A stretch of 18,995 bases of DNA from Echinostoma caproni (GCA_900618425.1 UZAN01048715.1:1-18995), one strand, 5' to 3'. Numbered from the stretch's first letter, positions 8,441 to 17,880 are shown. Translations and numbers: made by a program. Notes: generated by a model from the sequence alone, not told the origin.

Positions 8441-9340
8441 AGACTAAAGTATACGATACAAACCAAAGAGGAGGTGGATGCCCTAAAATGGACGCAATAG
8501 TCCACCCATTCAGAGGTAGTACAACTATCGTCGGCGGATAGTTCGTAGGATTTCGGCCCACCCAAGTCAGTATAAAGTAAAGAAGAAATACAGAATTTGA
8601 TGAAATATCTCTGACCAAGGAACGAGGAAGCTCTTACGTGCTACTTCAAGTGAGGGAACAGATGTGTCGCTACCATGACTGTCATAACTTTTGAGTGTAC
8701 GTGTGTGATCTAGATAGCTACTGTTACAAACTGCACAAAGCTGATAATTTTGGAAAATGACGACAAAATTATGGATAATGTACCGTCATGTTATCGATCG
8801 ATTTGCGTGAATTCTGAATGAATTTCTGAATGCAAGTGTTGGTACTCCGGGACGGGGGAAATTTTGACCTAGACGGTCCTGACAGCTCCGTTCTTCACCG
8901 CTGTGACCTAAATAGGATCAAGCTAACCTTAAAAACATCAAGCCTACTGTGGGGACCCCTGACATGACCAGGGATGTCATTTCTACGTATGTAGCGAGTT
9001 TCTTCTGGCCGGGATTTTATAAAAATTGATTGGGAACCAGTATGATTCAACTAGATAATGCCTCCATACTTATAAAAAGTTCACCTCACTCAAATTCGAG
9101 TGTTACACTGAAATATCGATATAATGAATATACGTGGAAGTCCGCGGCCCGGTGTTGAACCCGAATGAAAACGTATGAGCTCTATTTACCGGGCGAGTTT
9201 ATGTGCTTGAAAAGGTATTCCATACTAACCCTCAAAGTAAGGACAGTAATTCCTCATGAGTGGAGTGATTCCGAAGTTCAGACAGTCCCAAATCTTTTTA
9301 GGAGTATACCTGAATACCATGTGTTATGGTGTTATGAAAC
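8441..9340. other. Stretch with no recognised gene
   Basis: No named feature. A 7-bp inverted repeat (GCCCGGT/ACCGGGC) encloses a B-box-like GGGTTCAAC at about 9147-9194, but no A box or tRNA fold is convincing there. Confidence 0.4.
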
Positions 9341-9344
9341 CAGT

Positions 9345-9545
9345 TTTTATTGCACATATTTTGTGTTATGAGCAACAGATCGGGCGAACAACCATAGTCA
9401 CGATAACCTGCTATTTCGGTGATGGAAACCGGCAATCTCTAAGCAGCCCGGGAATTTGAATGGTGAACCGCATAAGGTCCCACCACACCGGACGACAGCA
9501 AAGCTACCGACCACCACCAAATTTGAGTTGCAGTGGTGGGGTAGA
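9345..9545 (-). mobile_element. tRNA-headed SINE, family A, copy 3 (head lost)
   Basis: The - strand sequence from TTTGGTGGTGGTCGGTAGC through GGTTTCCATCACCG and CGTGACTATGG to a short A-rich end (GCAATAAAAACTGG) aligns with the family A body. The tRNA-like head is missing, so it is truncated or recombined at its 5' side. Confidence 0.68.
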
Positions 9546-9619
9546 GGAACTGATAGTCTCATAGGTTTTGACAAAATATTGAAAATCGGTTTTCGTAGCT
9601 CGGGTGAACTGAATTCCAT

Positions 9620-9700
9620 TTCGCCTGTTCGCCGAGCTTGGCAATTTGTTTGCAAACGTTTCATCACCAGCCGAGGTGACATCATCAGTGTTTGTGAAGT
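9620..9700 (-). repeat. Repeat with a hammerhead-core-like segment
   Basis: On the - strand CTGATGA (9682-9688) is followed by one extra U, then GUCACC-UCGGCU-GGUGAU (a 6-bp hairpin with one wobble), then GAAAC (from 9662). This is the layout of the hammerhead catalytic core. A convincing stem I is not visible, and the expected U before the cleavage base is C. It is related to 3550-3625. It is probably a decayed or non-ribozyme repeat end. Confidence 0.3.
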
Positions 9701-10136
9701 GGCCTCTCATAGGCTCTATAATTAGTTTAAAGTATGAGACCTAGTCGCAGAAGTGCATTCTATCACCTTGGGGTAAATTCCTGATCAGTCCGTTTTTCAC
9801 ATGAACTGCACAAACCGTCACGAATTAAGAGTTATTCCCGACCGTTACCAACTTATTGGCTTCAGTTGAAACTGCAAATTTGGACATCGCTGAGGTAAGC
9901 CAATATGCATGAATACCAGACTGAGTCTCGTGTGTTGTGGTCAAATTTTACGTTTTCCAAATCGTCTAGTTGTGTCATACACATAGTCAATCAAAGATAC
10001 CGGAGTTCCTTTCTCTGATAGGAGCCTTGAACTCAGTTGATTGCCAAGTTCCATTGGATTCGCTTCTTCGCAAAGGAATGCCCCAGAGGTATGCTCATTT
10101 ATTGAGTTCACCTGGATTGCAAATTTACAGTTGAAT

Positions 10137-10319
10137 AAGGGTCATACACATAGACATACACACGATGAAATATCCTTTAACTTGTGATCCTTTCCTCTGA
10201 GTCATTTGATTGTAAAACCTGCCTTGAGAAAGGTTACCCACGGTAACCGAAACGTCGGCGAATATAATTCTCTGCCGACATCGCTGTGTTATTAATACTA
10301 TAACATTCACAAGGGTCAT
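10137..10319 (+). mobile_element. Short insertion in the RT remnant with 9-base target-site duplication
   Basis: AAGGGTCAT occurs at 10137-10145 and again at 10311-10319, bracketing 165 bases. RT-like coding resumes on the far side (VGQWRSISPFLF), so the unit was inserted into an existing LINE. It has no terminal inverted repeats and no coding capacity. It contains two strong hairpins around GAAAC (see 10223-10282), so a ribozyme-carrying non-autonomous retroelement or the end of a Penelope-like element is plausible. Confidence 0.6.
10223..10282 (+). ncRNA. Hammerhead-ribozyme-like fold, degenerate
   Basis: CUUGAGA (10223-10229, where CUGANGA is expected) is followed by a perfect 7-bp hairpin GGUUACC-CAC-GGUAACC (10232-10248), GAAA (10249-10252), then a perfect 6-bp hairpin GUCGGC...GCCGAC (10254-10259 with 10274-10279) and AUC (10280-10282), a possible cleavage triplet. 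The order stem II, GAAA, stem III, NUH is that of a hammerhead. The CUGANGA box is imperfect and stem I is weak, so it is probably inactive. Confidence 0.4.
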
Positions 10320-10500
10320 TCATTCCCAACAGCACTGTCGGTCAATGGAGATCCATTTCGCCATTCTTGTTCAATTTCATTGAAGACGAAATACGGGAGA
10401 ACGCACTGAGTGGTCTCCAAACTGTTGGTAGCAGTATGCCGACGACATCGTCTGTCTTGGCGAATGGAGGACGCTTAAAGTGTACAGTGTACAGAGTAAA

Positions 10501-11030
10501 AAGTTTACTTACTCTGTTCGTTCGGTGCCTTGTCCCTTTAGCGTGCAAAAGTGATGCCGAAAGACAAGTACCGCTTTGAAATTAACTAAATGGCCGGGTC
10601 GTAGTGCTAGTGACTTACTCCCCGTACTTAGTAGGTTATTGTGTGACCAATGATTGCGCTGCACAGTGAAGGAAATAATCGCACGCCATTCCAAGGCTTG
10701 GGCAACGGGACTGAAATCCATTTCGCGTAGACGCGACATTTCAATGTGGCTGAACAGTCGTCTACATTGTACCAGCGTTCAGTCAGGCCCGTTGTTACGG
10801 TAGTGACACTGAATTTCCCACTAGAAAAGACATCCATTGATTGGAAATTTGTTCACAATCGGTGCTTATGTAGTTTGGCCCAGCTGGGATGACATAACCG
10901 TGTATGTGTATGCTTGGCCGGTTAGGAAAGGTACGTTCGTCTAACGCAACGCGCCTTATTTGCAGATAGAGAAAGTCACATGGAGGTCAACAGATGGTGT
11001 GGAGTCCAAAAGACCAGGCAACTGATGGTT
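10501..11030. other. Stretch with no recognised gene
   Basis: It follows the RT remnant and may contain more of it, but I could not recognise motifs past YADD. Confidence 0.4.
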
Positions 11031-11055
11031 GTATGTCGATTGTGAAAAGTTCAGT

Positions 11056-11136
11056 AGCCTCGGTGGGATTCGAACCCACGCATGGACACCGATTTAGCTT
11101 TGTACGCGCATGCTCTACCAGCTGAGCTACGAAGCC
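11056..11136 (-). tRNA. Complete tRNA-like module at the array edge with intact Pol III boxes
   Basis: It is 81 bases long. Acceptor GGCTTCG pairs with CGAGGCT over 7 bp (two wobbles). D stem GCTC/GAGC is perfect, and A box TAGCTCAGCTGG fits the consensus. The T arm GTGGG-TTCGAAT-CCCAC is perfect, and the B box GGTTCGAATCC is perfect. A TTTT terminator follows 7 bases after the 3' end (11045-11048). The anticodon loop is GTACAAA, so the anticodon would be ACA, but here the anticodon stem is broken (TGCGC against GCTAA). The variable region is long. It could be transcribed by Pol III but is unlikely to be a charged tRNA. Confidence 0.5.
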
Positions 11137-11223
11137 ACACCGATAGCACTGATCTTTTCCGCATGCTCTACCAGCTGAGCTACGAGGCCACACCGATAGC
11201 ACTGATCTTTTCACATTCCAATC

Positions 11224-12604
11224 ATCAGTAGCCTCGGTGGGATTGGAACCGACGCATGGACGCCGCCTACGCTTTGTACGCGCAAGTAGCCTCGGTGGGG
11301 TTGGAACCCACGCATGGACACCGCCTACGCTTTGTACGCGCATGCTCCTCGGTGGGATTCGAACGCACGCATGGACACCGCCCACGCTTTGTACGCGCAT
11401 GCTCTAAGTCGGTGGGGTTGGAACCCACGCATGGACACCGCCTACGCTTTGTACGCGCATGCTCTACCCGCGGTGGGATTCGAACGCACGCATGGACACC
11501 GCCCACGCTTTGTACGCGCATGCTCTACCAAAGCTACGAGGCCACACCGATAGCACTGATCTTTTTCACATTCCAATTTACCCATCCAACTTACCCGAGG
11601 CCACACCGATAGCACTGATCTTTTTCACATTCCAATTTACTCATCCAACTTACACAGGGTGAATTGTTCAAATAGTTGTTTGGCAGATTTGAAGTTTCTA
11701 TGTCGATTGTGAAAAGTGTCCTCGGTGGGATTCGAACGCACGCATGGACACCGCCCACGCTTTGTACGCGCATGCTCTAAGTCGGTGGGGTTGGAACCCA
11801 CGCATGGACACCGCCTACGCTTTGTACGCGCATGCTCTACCCGCGGTGGGATTCGAACGCACGCATGGACACCGCCCACGCTTTGTACGCGCATGCTCTA
11901 CCAAAGCTACGAGGCCACACCGATAGCACTGATCTTTTTCACATTCCAATTTACCCATCCAACTTACCCGAGGCCACACCGATAGCACTGATCTTTTTCA
12001 CATTCCAATTTACTCATCCAACTTACACAGGGTGAATTGTTCAAATAGTTGTTTGGCAGATTTGAAGTTTCTATGTCGATTGTGAAAAATCAGTAGCCTC
12101 GGTGGGATTGGAACCGACGCATGGACGCCGCCTACGCTTTGTACGCGCAAGTAGCCTCGGTGGGGTTGGAACCCACGCATGGACACCGCCTACGCTTTGT
12201 ACGCGCATGCATACCAGCTGAGCTACGAGGCCACAGCGCATGGACGCCGATTTAGCTTTGTACGCGCATGCTCTACCAGCTGAGCTACGAAGCCACACCG
12301 ATAGCACTGATCTTTTCGCGCATGCTCTACCAGCTAGGCACGCATGGACACCGCCTACGCTTTGTACGCGCATGCTCTACCAGCTGAGCTACGAGGCGAC
12401 GCATGGACGCCGCCTACGCTTTGTACGCGCATGCTCTACCAGCTGAGCTACGAGGCACGCCTATAGCACTGATCTTTTTCACATTCCAATTTACCCATCC
12501 AACTTACACAGGCATGTGGCATCACCAGTTCCATGTAAGCTGACTGCCTCGACAGGTTTTCCTTACAATTCACCGGACTCCACCGAATGAGCTTCTAAGG
12601 AGAA
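11224..12604 (-). repeat. Array block 1 (1381 bp)
   Basis: It starts at ATCAGTAGCCTCGG and contains ten T-arm modules, the 373-bp duplication, the L segment at 11657-11715 and 12030-12088, one complete module (12153-12232), three modules lacking the T-arm (near 12240, 12340 and 12399), and the M segment at its end (12509-12604). Confidence 0.8.
12153..12232 (-). tRNA. tRNA-like module with D-stem lesion, block 1
   Basis: It runs from acceptor to acceptor: GGCCTCG pairs with CGAGGCT. The anticodon stem TGCGC/GCGTA is intact with loop GTACAAA. The T loop is TTCCAAC. The second half of the D stem is damaged (GGTATGC where others have GGTAGAGC). Identical modules sit in blocks 2 and 3. Confidence 0.45.
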
Positions 12605-13762
12605 ATCAGTAGCCTCGGTGGGATTGGAACCGACGCATGGACGCCGCCTACGCTTTGTACGCGCAAGTAGCCTCGGTGGGGTTGGAACCCACGCATGGAC
12701 ACCGCCTACGCTTTGTACGCGCATGCTCCTCGGTGGGATTCGAACGCACGCATGGACACCGCCCACGCTTTGTACGCGCATGCTCTAAGTCGGTGGGGTT
12801 GGAACCCACGCATGGACACCGCCTACGCTTTGTACGCGCATGCTCTACCCGCGGTGGGATTCGAACGCACGCATGGACACCGCCCACGCTTTGTACGCGC
12901 ATGCTCTACCAAAGCTACGAGGCCACACCGATAGCACTGATCTTTTTCACATTCCAATTTACCCATCCAACTTACCCGAGGCCACACCGATAGCACTGAT
13001 CTTTTTCACATTCCAATTTACTCATCCAACTTACACAGGGTGAATTGTTCAAATAGTTGTTTGGCAGATTTGAAGTTTCTATGTCGATTGTGAAAAGTGT
13101 CCTCGGTGGGATTCGAACGCACGCATGGACACCGCCCACGCTTTGTACGCGCATGCTCTAAGTCGGTGGGGTTGGAACCCACGCATGGACACCGCCTACG
13201 CTTTGTACGCGCATGCTCTACCCGCGGTGGGATTCGAACGCACGCATGGACACCGCCCACGCTTTGTACGCGCATGCTCTACCAAAGCTACGAGGCCACA
13301 CCGATAGCACTGATCTTTTTCACATTCCAATTTACCCATCCAACTTACCCGAGGCCACACCGATAGCACTGATCTTTTTCACATTCCAATTTACTCATCC
13401 AACTTACACAGGGTGAATTGTTCAAATAGTTGTTTGGCAGATTTGAAGTTTCTATGTCGATTGTGAAAAATCAGTAGCCTCGGTGGGATTGGAACCGACG
13501 CATGGACGCCGCCTACGCTTTGTACGCGCAAGTAGCCTCGGTGGGGTTGGAACCCACGCATGGACACCGCCTACGCTTTGTACGCGCATGCATACCAGCT
13601 GAGCTACGAGGCCACAGCGCATGGACGCCGATTTAGCTTTGTACGCGCATGCTCTACCAGCTGAGCTACGAAGCCACACCGATAGCACTGATCTTTTCCG
13701 CATGCTCTACCAGCTGAGCTACGAGGCCACACCGATAGCACTGATCTTTTCACATTCCAATC
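12605..13762 (-). repeat. Array block 2 (1158 bp, short form)
   Basis: Matches block 1 up to about 13698, then switches to the sequence of 11159-11223 and lacks the last two T-arm-less modules and the M segment. L segments are at 13038-13096 and 13411-13469. The switch point lies in CGCATGCTCTACCAGCT, a motif present in almost every module, which fits unequal recombination between modules. Confidence 0.78.
13534..13613 (-). tRNA. tRNA-like module with D-stem lesion, block 2
   Basis: Same sequence and lesion as 12153-12232, 1381 bases further on. Confidence 0.45.
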
Positions 13763-15143
13763 ATCAGTAGCCTCGGTGGGATTGGAACCGACGCATGGAC
13801 GCCGCCTACGCTTTGTACGCGCAAGTAGCCTCGGTGGGGTTGGAACCCACGCATGGACACCGCCTACGCTTTGTACGCGCATGCTCCTCGGTGGGATTCG
13901 AACGCACGCATGGACACCGCCCACGCTTTGTACGCGCATGCTCTAAGTCGGTGGGGTTGGAACCCACGCATGGACACCGCCTACGCTTTGTACGCGCATG
14001 CTCTACCCGCGGTGGGATTCGAACGCACGCATGGACACCGCCCACGCTTTGTACGCGCATGCTCTACCAAAGCTACGAGGCCACACCGATAGCACTGATC
14101 TTTTTCACATTCCAATTTACCCATCCAACTTACCCGAGGCCACACCGATAGCACTGATCTTTTTCACATTCCAATTTACTCATCCAACTTACACAGGGTG
14201 AATTGTTCAAATAGTTGTTTGGCAGATTTGAAGTTTCTATGTCGATTGTGAAAAGTGTCCTCGGTGGGATTCGAACGCACGCATGGACACCGCCCACGCT
14301 TTGTACGCGCATGCTCTAAGTCGGTGGGGTTGGAACCCACGCATGGACACCGCCTACGCTTTGTACGCGCATGCTCTACCCGCGGTGGGATTCGAACGCA
14401 CGCATGGACACCGCCCACGCTTTGTACGCGCATGCTCTACCAAAGCTACGAGGCCACACCGATAGCACTGATCTTTTTCACATTCCAATTTACCCATCCA
14501 ACTTACCCGAGGCCACACCGATAGCACTGATCTTTTTCACATTCCAATTTACTCATCCAACTTACACAGGGTGAATTGTTCAAATAGTTGTTTGGCAGAT
14601 TTGAAGTTTCTATGTCGATTGTGAAAAATCAGTAGCCTCGGTGGGATTGGAACCGACGCATGGACGCCGCCTACGCTTTGTACGCGCAAGTAGCCTCGGT
14701 GGGGTTGGAACCCACGCATGGACACCGCCTACGCTTTGTACGCGCATGCATACCAGCTGAGCTACGAGGCCACAGCGCATGGACGCCGATTTAGCTTTGT
14801 ACGCGCATGCTCTACCAGCTGAGCTACGAAGCCACACCGATAGCACTGATCTTTTCGCGCATGCTCTACCAGCTAGGCACGCATGGACACCGCCTACGCT
14901 TTGTACGCGCATGCTCTACCAGCTGAGCTACGAGGCGACGCATGGACGCCGCCTACGCTTTGTACGCGCATGCTCTACCAGCTGAGCTACGAGGCACGCC
15001 TATAGCACTGATCTTTTTCACATTCCAATTTACCCATCCAACTTACACAGGCATGTGGCATCACCAGTTCCATGTAAGCTGACTGCCTCGACAGGTTTTC
15101 CTTAGAATTCACCGGACTCCACCGAATGAGCTTCTAAGGCAAG
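13763..15143 (-). repeat. Array block 3 (1381 bp)
   Basis: Same composition as block 1, ending in the M segment (about 15048-15143). L segments are at 14196-14254 and 14569-14627. M here keeps a perfect 8-bp inverted repeat CCTTAGAA/TTCTAAGG (15100-15107 with 15132-15139), whereas block 1 has CCTTACAA. Confidence 0.8.
14692..14771 (-). tRNA. tRNA-like module with D-stem lesion, block 3
   Basis: Same as 12153-12232 and 13534-13613. Confidence 0.45.
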
Positions 15144-16660
15144 GTTGGATGGTTGGACAGTGAAATAAATGGAAGTAACCCAATGGTAGTGGCGTTCTTG
15201 TTGCCAATTCTTATCAGACCTAAATTCGTGAAGAATCAATTATGCACAAGTAGATTGCGTCATCCCTGTGGTGACCATGGAATTTCATTTTTGTTCCCCC
15301 CCCCCTCCCAAATAGATCCAAACCCAGCCGTCTTACACATTCGCGCTTACTTGTATGCATTGTTAGCTTGGCGGTATTTCAAAGTACGGTTGTTGTGATG
15401 TACTACTCACTGTAGTGAATAATATGCAAAATAGTGCGGTTGGCGATATCCTTTAACGATCAAAAATAAACAAGATCACTGAGGGCGAATTGCTGTGCCC
15501 CAAAGAATAACTACGGACTCCAGTCAGTTACTCCGTGTGCTGCCGGGAATTGCGATGACATGTTTCAAATGAGCTAGCTCTCTGTTATTTGTTTGCCAAG
15601 TTACGGATATCCCAACTGTAATGTGCAATAAACAACCTTCCTCGACGGGGGACCGCCTTGTGGAATTACAACACGATGATAATGTACACAGATTAGTAAT
15701 GGAGGACGTAAAATCGGGTTGGATAAGCTCAACGCTTTGTCCAAATCCTCTGAGTGATAGCGTGTCACCTAAATTTCTCATTTTTACGATCCACATAGTT
15801 CTTCTATTTGCTGAATGTCTACGCTCTCGAAACCACCAGCTGACAGACCGATCGATCGATCGCTTATTCGTCTGATCATGTTAGACAGCTTAAACAAGTT
15901 TCTTCCATCTCATTTCATAAAACGTCAATTAGAAAAAAAAACAGTTGAGTTCGAAATATGTGATACAACTAGGAAACGTGACAGGTACCGAGGAAGGTTG
16001 AGGCAAGTCACAGAAATCGAATTCACGTATAAAGGAATTACTCAGAGTTGATGACTAGATGGGTGGTTCCTTTCTATCCAATAAATGAATGAAATTAGGC
16101 GTGGAGTAGACTGTATCTGATATTCTTTCGTTTTGATAAATAGTTCTAAGATGGTTAAATATGATAAGCAAGTTCGCTGCACCTTATCAACGTACATTTA
16201 ATAAATCACTAGTTAGTCCGATCTATAACAATAAGGATTCCCGGATTCAGACCGTTGCAGATGTTCACCTTAAAGTTTTTCAGATGACTAAGCTAATGAT
16301 CGTGGCGTATTAGGTCATTTTTATCATAATATCCTTCAAATATATGTTTATGTCGTTGCTATGTCATTAAGCAGGTGGATCGCAGAGAATGAAAGATTGA
16401 ATTATGTCCTTGTGACGTTATGGAAATGATTGATGCTAGTTTTAACTCATCAGAAAGCGATACAAGATGTCCGATCAATTATACTGGAGGCCTTGAGCCA
16501 GGAGACAGAGTAAAGAACCACTTGGAATGTTCACATGTCAGATATGGATTACACCAGGTGACGGAAGGGCGGTTCATTATAACTGTGCTGCCAATCGGCG
16601 CACAGAACCTCATCCACCAACCTACCCTCGTGCACATGCGATTGACGCTATGCCGCTGTT
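15144..16660. other. Stretch with no recognised gene
   Basis: It contains a C-run near 15296-15305 and open frames at 15524-15796 (-) and 15621-15875 (+) that antisense each other. None has a motif, start context or signal I can support. Confidence 0.4.
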
Positions 16661-16670
16661 GAACCGTAAT

Positions 16671-16726
16671 CTGATTGGTCCAATTATTGACGCTGTTGAC
16701 CAATCAGGACGCAGTGTCATGACGTA
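16671..16726. promoter_or_regulatory. Inverted CCAAT pair with CRE-like site (possible promoter element)
   Basis: CTGATTGGTC (16671-16680) and GACCAATCAG (16698-16707) are exact 10-bp inverted repeats around 17 bases, giving opposed CCAAT boxes, with a further CCAAT between them. ATGACGTAT, resembling a CRE half site, follows within 15 bases. No transcript can be assigned, so function is a guess. Confidence 0.3.
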
Positions 16727-17650
16727 TACCCAGGTACACGGGAGTTGAATTTTTCGATGCGAGCATTTGAACATACATTCACGTCTCAAACGAGAAATTT
16801 TTTTATCGATTTTTAAACATTACTATGTTTCGTTGCACTCAGATCACACACCAACAAGGCAACACAACCAAACATGTCGATGTCCACTTCTGATCGTTTC
16901 AGTAAACGTTTGAAAGTCGAGTAAACTTGATCTGATGCATTTGTTCGTTACGAGGAGAAACACAACAATACTGTTATTGTGTGACTTGTATGAACAATGC
17001 AAGAGAACTCCCCTCGACACTACGTACGCACACACAAACACACACACACACCTCTCGACAAGTTGCTCAAAACAGCACATCCCATTCATGGGCAATACTG
17101 TTTGTGGACCGTGTCCAAGCAGCTTTGGATGAACGGAATCAATTCAAGCGTAAAATTATCTGAAGCGTGTGTGTTTGTGCACCAGAGCAACTAATCAAGT
17201 GTAACAGATCTGGGAAGAGGAGAAAGGAAGCGAATCCTTATTGTTCATACCCTGTTCGTGTCCATTAAACGATGGTGTTGGGTTAAAACGCTCAGATAAG
17301 GCTTTGGAGAAAAGCAAACTTGACTAGTAAACGGGCTCGGACGGAAATTTATGCGATAAACATGTTATCGTTGTTGGTCTAACCCGGACCAACATTAGAC
17401 CGAGAAAAAGGAACAGTATCCGTTTTTGTATGCTGAAGGTTATTGCATATGTTGTGAGGGGTGAGACATCGTAGACGTAGTGAAACAGTGAAGTTTTACT
17501 CAATAAGTCATGAGACATGCAAACCACCGGGAGATGGTCTTAAACAAATGAATCGGGTCGCTTACGTTGAATGATTATTCGATTTTTCATTTTTCATACC
17601 TTAACACGTTTATCTCCAGACGGATGGTAAATAAGTCGGCTACACATATC
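16727..17650. other. Stretch with no recognised gene; (CA)n tract at 17029-17052
   Basis: Short open frames only. The CA tract is a simple repeat. Confidence 0.4.
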
Positions 17651-17654
17651 CTCC

Positions 17655-17880
17655 TCCAAATGTGAATTATATAACTGATTTGAACGGAATATCCTTCGCA
17701 ATTCACCTCAGTTCATTCAGTCAAACATACACTGAGAACCGCTAGACTCGATTTTCGCTCTTATTAGAGTTCATCATCAGTAGTGCATATCCACCGTCCC
17801 ACCATCCGGGCTTTGAACTCCGGACTCATAGAAGGTCTATGTGTTATCACCGTGCCAACCAGCTCATACCAGGGCTGAAC
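17655..17880 (-). mobile_element. tRNA-headed, hammerhead-bearing SINE-like repeat, copy 1
   Basis: Read on the - strand: an A-box-like TGAGCTGGTTGGCAC, then a B-box-like GGAGTTCAAAGCCCGG (17806-17823), then the ribozyme (17739-17790), then a tail (GACTGAATGAACTGAGG, GAAGGAT, TTCAAATCA) shared with copy 2. The gross order, tRNA-like promoter then hammerhead, is that of the schistosome Sm-alpha family. I cannot align to it here. Confidence 0.68.
17739..17790 (-). ncRNA. Hammerhead ribozyme (type I layout), copy 1
   Basis: Stem I strand GCACUA (17781-17786) is directly followed by CUGAUGA (17774-17780), an extra UGA (17771-17773), stem II ACUC-UAAUAA-GAGC (17057+700 region, 17757-17770), GAAA (17753-17756), a minimal stem III loop, GUC (17745-17747) as cleavage triplet, and UAGCGG (17739-17744) for stem I. 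Stem I has two mismatches, stem II one, and the C-G pair of stem III reads A-G. All invariant core blocks are present apart from the inserted triplet. Confidence 0.6.

Larger units (their letters stand above)
10006..10500 (+). mobile_element. LINE fragment: dead reverse transcriptase, split by an insertion at 10137-10319
   Basis: 10006-10134 reads FLSLIGALNSVDCQV then LLRKGMPQRYAHLL, which is palm motif A and what follows it. The catalytic Asp of motif A is replaced (LSL for LDL). After the insertion, about 10345-10420 gives VGQWRSISPFLFNFIEDEI (the RQG-x-PISPFLFNF block), and 10432-10460 gives QYADDIVCLG, the catalytic YADD motif C, in another frame. About 10-15 residues expected between FLFNF and YADD are missing. 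The order and strand show one ancestral RT domain. It is non-functional (lost Asp, frameshifts, a stop at about 10132, insertion). Confidence 0.75.
11031..15143 (-). repeat. Higher-order tandem array of tRNA-derived modules
   Basis: By hand count about 38 tRNA-like modules lie on the - strand, 31 of them with a T-arm. They are arranged in three blocks starting at 11224, 12605 and 13763 (steps 1381 and 1158), with a leading partial block from 11031. Each block has five cut-down modules about 59-62 bases apart, leaders (GATCAGTGCT type), the L segment, and an internal 373-bp direct duplication (11346-11718 and 11719-12091 in block 1). Copies are almost identical between blocks, which implies very recent amplification or homogenisation. 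The open frames through it (HGHRLRFVRAC, RVQSVGGVHAC types) are repeat translations, not genes. Confidence 0.85.

Noticed and set aside
9147..9194. tRNA-like segment with GCCCGGT/ACCGGGC arms and a B-box-like GGGTTCAAC
   Set aside because: No A box, no D or anticodon arm, and the arms are too close together for a tRNA.
10987..14985. Many open frames of 60-137 codons through the array, with repeated peptides such as HGHRLRFVRAC and RVQSVGGVHAC
   Set aside because: They are translations of the tRNA-like modules in several frames on both strands, with identical copies at the block spacing. No splice sites, start context or protein-like composition.
11031..15143. CRISPR array or bacterial tRNA operon
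   Set aside because: Repeats are not separated by unique spacers, modules are broken tRNA halves, and the surrounding sequence is eukaryotic (SINE tails, LINEs, splice sites).
15524..15875. Overlapping antisense open frames (90 and 84 codons)
   Set aside because: No recognisable motif, no splice or poly(A) signals; mutual antisense frames of this size occur by chance.
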